Assembly (NCBI GenBank): GCA_018813725.1
Contig: JAHJBD010000137.1
Span: 1-9,097 of the forward strand
Length of the DNA: 9,097 bases
Direction: 5' to 3'
Source of the DNA: Nanobdellota archaeon
GTDB lineage: Archaea; Nanobdellota; Nanobdellia; Woesearchaeales; JAHJBD01
Shown: positions 5,156 through 9,097 of the stretch, piece after piece
How positions within the stretch are numbered: position 1 is the first letter of the stretch
Layout: every line of letters begins with the position of its first letter
Notes under the pieces: generated by a model
The model's database searches: none
Told to the model about the DNA's origin: nothing
Seen by the model: the letters and a program-made list of their open reading frames with translations, nothing else
Program-made: the position numbers and the translations under genes

Positions 5156-6289
5156 CTATAGGAATTCTATACTTAGTTCTGTCTGGTCTTGTGTTGGATA
5201 TTCTTCTACTATTGCTCGGATAGGTTCTTTAATTCTTTTTAGTATAGAAGGTTTTGTTAGAACCCTTAGTTTTTCTTTGTCAATTTCTATAGATTCTGGC
5301 TGAACATTATATATCTTTATTATCCTGTCCCTTATTTTGCCTAATCTTAACAGATAATCCCTTCTTTGTTTTACAGTTAATTTTTCCAGCATCTTCCTAT
5401 ATCCAAAGGATGGCCTTTCTAAGTAGATTGCACCTCTGATAAGGGTTCCATCCTCAGTTACAGTATCGTATGGTTTCTTTATGTTCTTTGCCCTGCGCTT
5501 TATACGGTTTGCGAGCTGGACCTTATCTTTTAATGTTGCTGTGCAGTAATGGACATTTACCCTTAGTTTATTCTTTTCAATGAAGTTTAGGAGTTTTAGA
5601 GCCAATTCTTCTGAGCCTTTGACTGCGTAAGAATACTTTTCTTTTGTCTTGAAGCCTTTTTCCAATAGCTTGCTTACCTTATTATCTGCTACTTCCAGCT
5701 CGTTTAGGTTTAGGAACTTAATATTTTGCCTGTTTTGGTTATAATCATGGATGTTCTTGATTATTTGCTTTATTACCTTTTCATTGCCAGGGATTGCTGG
5801 TATCTCTATCCCTACATCCCAGTTGTATGGGAATGCTAGCTCAATCTTCTTCCAGAGGGTTGTTTTGTTAAAGTCTAAGTGGAACCTGATCTCATCTAGT
5901 CCTGCTTGGTATAATCTATCTAATGTTGGCTTTGTGACTAGGTTTAAAGATGTGTATAGGTGTATGTGAAACTTTTTTCCATACTTGGATCTTAACATTC
6001 TTATCACTGAGATAGTCCTATCCAATCTACAGAGCGGATCACCGCCAGTTATTCCTGCACCCTTTGCATCAATCGACCTTGCTTCCTTTAGGATATCTTT
6101 TAAGTCAGATATCTGCCACTCGTCTGCAAAGATCACATCTTTCTTGTATTTTGCATCTGAGATAGGACAGAAGTCACAGCACCTTGGGCATAATCCTGTA
6201 ATGAAGAGAACTAGCTTCTTTCCCTGAACACAAAGCTCGCAGCCTTTTGCCAGTTTTCCAACCTTGTATGAATAGTATGGTGTTTTCAT
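5156..6289 (-). CDS. Radical SAM protein related to pyruvate formate-lyase activating enzyme (COG2108-like)
   Basis: The 377-aa protein starts MKTPYYSYKVG. It carries the radical SAM cluster motif CX3CX2C (C34, C38, C41, in GLCPRCCDFC), an extra Cys between (C37), a GCELC pair before it (C17, C20), and the SAM-binding TGGDP loop (81-85). N-terminal GCELC followed by KKLVLFITGLCP is characteristic of an uncharacterised archaeal group related to PFL-activating enzyme. The C-terminal part (about 290-377) is Lys/Arg-rich and helical. The substrate is unknown. The ATG at 6289 overlaps the TatD stop as ATGA, so the two are translationally coupled. A longer frame from 6316 adds nine non-conserved residues and would overlap TatD by 31 nt, so it is not chosen. 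No promoter is seen directly upstream. Confidence 0.85.
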   Translation of the reverse strand: MKTPYYSYKVGKLAKGCELCVQGKKLVLFITGLCPRCCDFCPISDAKYKKDVIFADEWQISDLKDILKEARSIDAKGAGITGGDPLCRLDRTISVIRMLRSKYGKKFHIHLYTSLNLVTKPTLDRLYQAGLDEIRFHLDFNKTTLWKKIELAFPYNWDVGIEIPAIPGNEKVIKQIIKNIHDYNQNRQNIKFLNLNELEVADNKVSKLLEKGFKTKEKYSYAVKGSEELALKLLNFIEKNKLRVNVHYCTATLKDKVQLANRIKRRAKNIKKPYDTVTEDGTLIRGAIYLERPSFGYRKMLEKLTVKQRRDYLLRLGKIRDRIIKIYNVQPESIEIDKEKLRVLTKPSILKRIKEPIRAIVEEYPTQDQTELSIEFL

Positions 6290-7062
6290 TGGAATAGCTT
6301 TTGGTAGTTCATCCAAATATTGTTTTTAGTATCTTCTAAAGTCATGCCTTTTATTTCAGCAATCTTCTTGTAACTCTCAACAATAAATGCTGGTTCGTTT
6401 CTTTTGTCCTTGAACGGAGAAAGATAGGGTGAGTCTGTCTCTGCAAAGAGTTGGTTGATGTCAACCATCTTTATCAAGTCCTGAAAGTTCTGGGCTCTGA
6501 CCACATTAGTGGGTATAGAAAAGGAGTAGCCTAGCTCAGCTGCTTTCTTTATCAAGGATTTCTTTCCAGAGAAGCAGTGGAGCAATACTTTGGCTTTAGA
6601 ATGTTCTAGCACCTCAATAACATCTGCTTCTGCCTTTCTAGAATGGACTATCAATGGTCTTTTGATCTTCTCTGCAAGATTGATCAGTTTCTGGAAGACT
6701 TTTTTTTGGTCTTCCATCGATCCTGCATCCAGACCATCAAGACCGCACTCTCCGATTGCCAGGATCTTATCTTTGTTTTTCTCGATGTACTTTATCTCTT
6801 CATCAACATCAAACACATTAGGCTTTAATGGATAGTTGCCTTCTTCAATCTCTTTCTTAAGTTGGTTGATCGGGTAAATACCTAATGCTGGCTTTACAAT
6901 ATCATATTTCTTGGCTAGTTCAAGGGTAATCCTGTTTGTCTCTGGGTTAATGCCGTTTGTCAGGATAAGCTTTACTCCTGCTTTCTTTGCATCTTGTATT
7001 ACCTTTTCTAGCCGATCTTTAAATTCAGGATGGTCAAGATGGCAGTGGATATCTATATACAT
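6286..7062 (-). CDS. TatD-family metal-dependent hydrolase / DNase
   Basis: The 258-aa protein has the complete TatD ligand set: HCHLD (H6, H8), GECGLD (E105), VHSRKAEAD (H140), LHCFSG (H162) and AETDSPYLSP (D210). It also has the typical NEPAFI stretch near the C-terminus. TatD enzymes are TIM-barrel amidohydrolase-superfamily proteins that act as 3'-5' DNases in studied bacteria; archaeal substrates are less clear. Length is normal for the family. It is first in a two-gene unit with the radical SAM protein (ATGA overlap at 6286-6289). The start at 7062 is fixed by the family's N-terminal sequence and by the TATA box 21 nt upstream. Confidence 0.92.
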   Translation of the reverse strand: MYIDIHCHLDHPEFKDRLEKVIQDAKKAGVKLILTNGINPETNRITLELAKKYDIVKPALGIYPINQLKKEIEEGNYPLKPNVFDVDEEIKYIEKNKDKILAIGECGLDGLDAGSMEDQKKVFQKLINLAEKIKRPLIVHSRKAEADVIEVLEHSKAKVLLHCFSGKKSLIKKAAELGYSFSIPTNVVRAQNFQDLIKMVDINQLFAETDSPYLSPFKDKRNEPAFIVESYKKIAEIKGMTLEDTKNNIWMNYQKLFQ

Positions 7063-7083
7063 AAGATGACAATAGGAAATAGT

Positions 7084-7091
7084 TATATAAA
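7084..7091 (-). promoter_or_regulatory. TATA box of the tatD-radical SAM unit
   Basis: TTTATATA ends 21 nt before the ATG at 7062, in the 39-nt gap after the preceding gene, and predicts a leaderless transcript. Confidence 0.7.
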
Positions 7092-7101
7092 TATTTTGGA
7101 T

Positions 7102-7824
7102 CTATTCTGTTAGCGCCTTAAGGTTTTTCATAAATATCAGATCTGGCAAATCTCTGCTCTGCTCGCAATTCTGCTCAACTAATGCTATCAAAGGAGTAAC
7201 ATAATCGGTGAATCGGTCACCTGCCAAGACTTTAAGCAGATTCAGCCCATGTTTAGCATGGTCATAGATAAAATGCTTGATATTCTTTTCAGTCTCACGA
7301 TACACATAATCTGAAATGTGCTGGGTAAACCCACCTTCAACTGGATTATATGTGTCTGCAAACTTTGCTGCAGTTTGCACTGTATTTCTCTGACCCTCTT
7401 CGCTCATGCCATAAAGGGCTTTGGTGACTGTCTCGACAAAAAAAAGATATCTTAAAGAGCCTTCCACAGTATGCTGGCAGTCAGGCTGAAACCTCAATAC
7501 TGTAATAGGAACTCTGCATTTTACAGTGTCAGTCATCCTGCTAAATTCAGGTTCTGTGGTCATTATCCTATAGGCATTATCACCCATGTCTTTAACAAAG
7601 GGATTATATTCTGAGCAGAATTTCTCCAATCCTGCCTGATATTTTTCAGGATCAAAGCCAGTGTATTTTGGCGCTGCAACACCTACTGCTTGCACAAGCC
7701 TGTTAAAGCTTCCAGCAAAAAGTGTTTTATCAGAATTATGCTCAAGAACAAATTCTTCAAGGTTTGGCTTGCTTTTCTTTGCTCCACTTCCAAATAATCG
7801 TGACAGAAGATTACCCAAGCTCAT
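7102..7824 (-). CDS. Unrecognised helical protein (240 aa)
   Basis: I do not recognise this protein. It begins with a short amphipathic helix (MSLGNLLSRLFG) followed by GAKKSKP, which could touch the membrane surface. The rest is predicted mostly helical and soluble, with no transmembrane segment. A possible internal duplication is visible: KFCSEYNP (68-75) and KFADTYNP (154-161), each preceded by a helix containing a Val/Gln/Thr pattern and followed within about 20 residues by YR. Cysteines (70, 103, 116, 220) and histidines are present but do not form a clear metal motif. It has its own TATA box 21 nt upstream and is divergent from panB with an 82-nt gap. Confidence 0.72.
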   Translation of the reverse strand: MSLGNLLSRLFGSGAKKSKPNLEEFVLEHNSDKTLFAGSFNRLVQAVGVAAPKYTGFDPEKYQAGLEKFCSEYNPFVKDMGDNAYRIMTTEPEFSRMTDTVKCRVPITVLRFQPDCQHTVEGSLRYLFFVETVTKALYGMSEEGQRNTVQTAAKFADTYNPVEGGFTQHISDYVYRETEKNIKHFIYDHAKHGLNLLKVLAGDRFTDYVTPLIALVEQNCEQSRDLPDLIFMKNLKALTE

Positions 7825-7845
7825 ATAGATACTAATTGACTGTGT

Positions 7846-7853
7846 TTTTTAAA
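7846..7853 (-). promoter_or_regulatory. TATA box of the 240-aa protein gene
   Basis: TTTAAAAA ends 21 nt before the ATG at 7824. Together with the panB box it makes 7825-7906 a compact divergent promoter region. Confidence 0.6.
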
Positions 7854-7878
7854 GGTAATCAAAAAAGAGAGCAAACCA

Positions 7879-7886
7879 TTTAAATA
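7879..7886 (+). promoter_or_regulatory. TATA box of the panB-panD unit
   Basis: TTTAAATA preceded by AAACCA (BRE-like purine run) ends 20 nt before the ATG at 7907. CTTTGCACT directly before the ATG matches the phosphoesterase gene's CTTTGCATT. Confidence 0.72.
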
Positions 7887-7906
7887 CTAATATAATCCTT
7901 TGCACT

Positions 7907-8638
7907 ATGAAAGTTGAAGATATCAAGAGCATCAATGAGAAAGTAAGTGTGCTGACTTGTTATGACTACAGCTTTGCAAAGACAATTGACGGAGCAGTTG
8001 ACATAATCCTAGTAGGTGATTCTGTGGGCAATGTAGTGTATGGCCTTGATTCAACAAGGGAAGTTACCATGGATATCATGATACAGCATGTGAAAGCTGT
8101 AAGAAAAGGTGTGAGCAAAAGTTTATTGGTAGCAGACATGCCTTTTGGATCTGATAAGGATGCTGTGGCTGCTGTTGATAATGCTTCAAAGCTGGTTGAA
8201 GCTGGAGCTGATGCTGTAAAAGTAGAAGGCAAGCCAGATATTGTAAAGGAATTGGTCAGCAAAGGATTTGCTGTTATGGGCCATGTGGGATTGCTGCCAC
8301 AGACCGCAGAAACCATGAGGAAGTATGGCAAGGATGATAAAGAAGCTAAAGAGATCTTGCAGCAGGCCAAAGACATATCGGATGCAGGGGCTTTTGCTAT
8401 TGTAATTGAAAGTGTCCCTGGCGAGCTTGCTAAGCTTATCACCTCACAGGTAAAGGTTCCTACAATAGGTATTGGCGCTGGAAAAGACTGCAGCGGCCAG
8501 GTACTGGTACTTTATGATATGATAGGCTTGTTTGAAAATGTGCCAAGCTTTGTGAAGAGATATATCTCTTTGAGCACATTGGTAAAGGATGCTGCAGCAA
8601 GATATTCAAAAGAAGTAAAAGAGGGAAAGTTTCCATGA
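7907..8638 (+). CDS. panB: 3-methyl-2-oxobutanoate (ketopantoate) hydroxymethyltransferase
   Basis: PanB transfers a hydroxymethyl group from methylene-tetrahydrofolate (or the archaeal equivalent) to 2-oxoisovalerate, giving ketopantoate for pantothenate and CoA. The 243-aa protein shows the family motifs: LTCYDY, VGDSVGNVVYG (D38), HVKAV, VADMPFGS (D77), AVKVEG (E108), GHVGLLPQT (126-133), IVIESVP (E168, the catalytic acid position) and IGIGAG. D38, D77 and E108 match the metal-binding positions. It is slightly shorter than the usual 260-280 residues, and the common CDGQ motif reads CSGQ (Ser196). The stop overlaps the panD ATG as ATGA, so the two are coupled. Confidence 0.95.
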   Translation: MKVEDIKSINEKVSVLTCYDYSFAKTIDGAVDIILVGDSVGNVVYGLDSTREVTMDIMIQHVKAVRKGVSKSLLVADMPFGSDKDAVAAVDNASKLVEAGADAVKVEGKPDIVKELVSKGFAVMGHVGLLPQTAETMRKYGKDDKEAKEILQQAKDISDAGAFAIVIESVPGELAKLITSQVKVPTIGIGAGKDCSGQVLVLYDMIGLFENVPSFVKRYISLSTLVKDAAARYSKEVKEGKFP

Positions 8639-8969
8639 GATGGTTTTTACGGTCCAAGATACACAGGGCAACTGTAACTGATGCTAATGTTGATTATATA
8701 GGTTCTATCTCTGTTGATAAGGAACTTATGGATAAGGTTGGTTTGATGGAGAATGAGAAAGTGTCTGTGTGGGACCTTAGCAATGGAAACAGGCTTGAGA
8801 CTTATGCGATATCAGAGGAGAAGGAGAGATAGTCATCAATGGGGCTGCTGCGCACCTTATCAAGAAAGGAGACAAGGTGATAATCTGCGGCTGGGAACTT
8901 TCTGAGGATGCTGTTGAGGCAAAGAAGATCCTTGTGGATAAAGAAAATAAGTTTGTCAGGTTCTTGTGA
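8635..8969 (+). pseudogene. panD: Pyruvoyl-dependent aspartate 1-decarboxylase, frameshifted
   Basis: PanD makes beta-alanine from aspartate; the proenzyme cleaves itself at Gly-Ser to form a pyruvoyl group. The first 63 codons (8635-8823) encode KIHRATV (K8, H10), YIGS (Y21, cleavage G23-S24) and NRLETYAI (R53, T56, Y57), then run into a TAG at 8830-8832. The remainder continues in the -1 frame from 8823: GEIVINGAAA (active-site Asn), HLIKKGDKVIICGW and a normal end KFVRFL at 8969. Joined, 111 aa result, near the family length. The break lies in a purine tract (GAGGAGAAGGAGAGA). Compared with E. coli PanD the loop before NGAAA is also two residues short, so the lesion could be a 1-nt or a 7-nt deletion. 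A true mutation, a sequence error or programmed frameshifting are possible; no canonical slippery heptamer is seen. Confidence 0.85.
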
Positions 8970-8993
8970 TGTTCTACGCATTATTCAGTTATC

Positions 8994-9001
8994 TTTAAAT
9001 A
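8994..9001 (+). promoter_or_regulatory. TATA box of coaBC
   Basis: TTTAAATA ends 22 nt before the ATG at 9024. coaBC therefore has its own promoter in the 54-nt gap after panD. Confidence 0.7.
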
Positions 9002-9023
9002 AGCAAAATTATTCTACCGACGT

Positions 9024-9097
9024 ATGAATATCGTAATAGGAGTCAGCTCAAGCATCGCTGCATTCAAGGTGAAAGAACTAGTCAGGAAACTGAAAGG
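9024..9097 (+). CDS. coaBC: CoaBC (Dfp) N-terminus, cut by window end
   Basis: Only 24 codons are visible: MNIVIGVSSSIAAFKVKELV then RKLK. This matches the start of the flavoprotein phosphopantothenoylcysteine decarboxylase (typically ILLGVTGSIAAYKALELVRRLK-like), whose Gly/Ser-rich loop binds FMN phosphate. CoaBC usually also carries the phosphopantothenate-cysteine ligase domain, which would lie outside the window. Its position after panB and panD supports a role in CoA synthesis. A single-domain CoaC or another HFCD flavoprotein cannot be excluded from so short a piece. Confidence 0.75.
   Translation, partial: MNIVIGVSSSIAAFKVKELVRKLK

Noticed and set aside
7966..8442. 158-aa open frame antisense to panB
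   Set aside because: It lies wholly within the well-supported panB gene and its Ser/Thr-rich translation looks like a reverse-strand shadow.
8815..8830. Programmed -1 frameshift site in panD
   Set aside because: No canonical X XXY YYZ heptamer and no clear downstream hairpin; kept only as a minor alternative to mutation or sequence error.
1..9097. tRNA, rRNA, CRISPR arrays or insertion sequences
   Set aside because: No cloverleaf, repeat-spacer pattern, transposase or terminal inverted repeats were recognised on reading either strand.

Overview
This window looks like a piece of a DPANN-type archaeal genome (Woesearchaeota/Pacearchaeota-like; the exact lineage is an inference). The evidence is archaeal: most genes have a TTTAWAWA-like TATA box 20-23 nt before the start codon, which implies leaderless mRNAs. 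Only one gene (rtcB) has a strong Shine-Dalgarno sequence. The gene content (RtcB plus archease, an archaeal-type radical SAM protein, a stand-alone LAGLIDADG endonuclease, short intergenic gaps) fits as well.

Layout. 1-454 (+): C-terminal part of an AAA-type ATPase, cut by the window edge. 490-1200 (+): calcineurin-like metallophosphoesterase with a duplicated N-terminus. 1197-2626 (-): rtcB, the RNA-splicing ligase, interrupted by a 29-nt segment. 2653-3537 (-): LAGLIDADG homing endonuclease. 3658-4377 (+): single-pass membrane protein with a Thr/Glu-rich linker. 4386-4799 (-): archease, the RtcB activator. 4833-5120 (-): small protein of unknown function. 5156-6289 (-): radical SAM protein, translationally coupled to the TatD-like hydrolase at 6286-7062 (-). 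7102-7824 (-): unrecognised helical protein. 7907-8969 (+): panB followed by a frameshifted panD. 9024-end (+): first codons of coaBC (dfp). The last three form a pantothenate/CoA block.

Main observation. The rtcB reading frame stops in the middle of the family signature SDAHFGY-GLPMGSVAAFD. Removing exactly 29 nt (2396-2424) restores the signature and a 466-aa RtcB. The segment folds into a 9-bp hairpin with 3-nt bulges on opposite strands, four base pairs apart. Both inferred cut points fall after the second nucleotide of a bulge. This is the geometry of an archaeal bulge-helix-bulge (BHB) intron in slightly relaxed form. The gene carrying it encodes the ligase that joins BHB exons, so RtcB may be needed to mature its own mRNA, giving a possible self-regulating circuit. 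Archease and a homing endonuclease lie next to it. A competing explanation is translational bypassing: identical UAU codons flank a stop codon and a hairpin. RNA-level data would separate the two.

The second anomaly is panD. All active-site residues are present, but the last 48 codons are in the -1 frame relative to the first 63.
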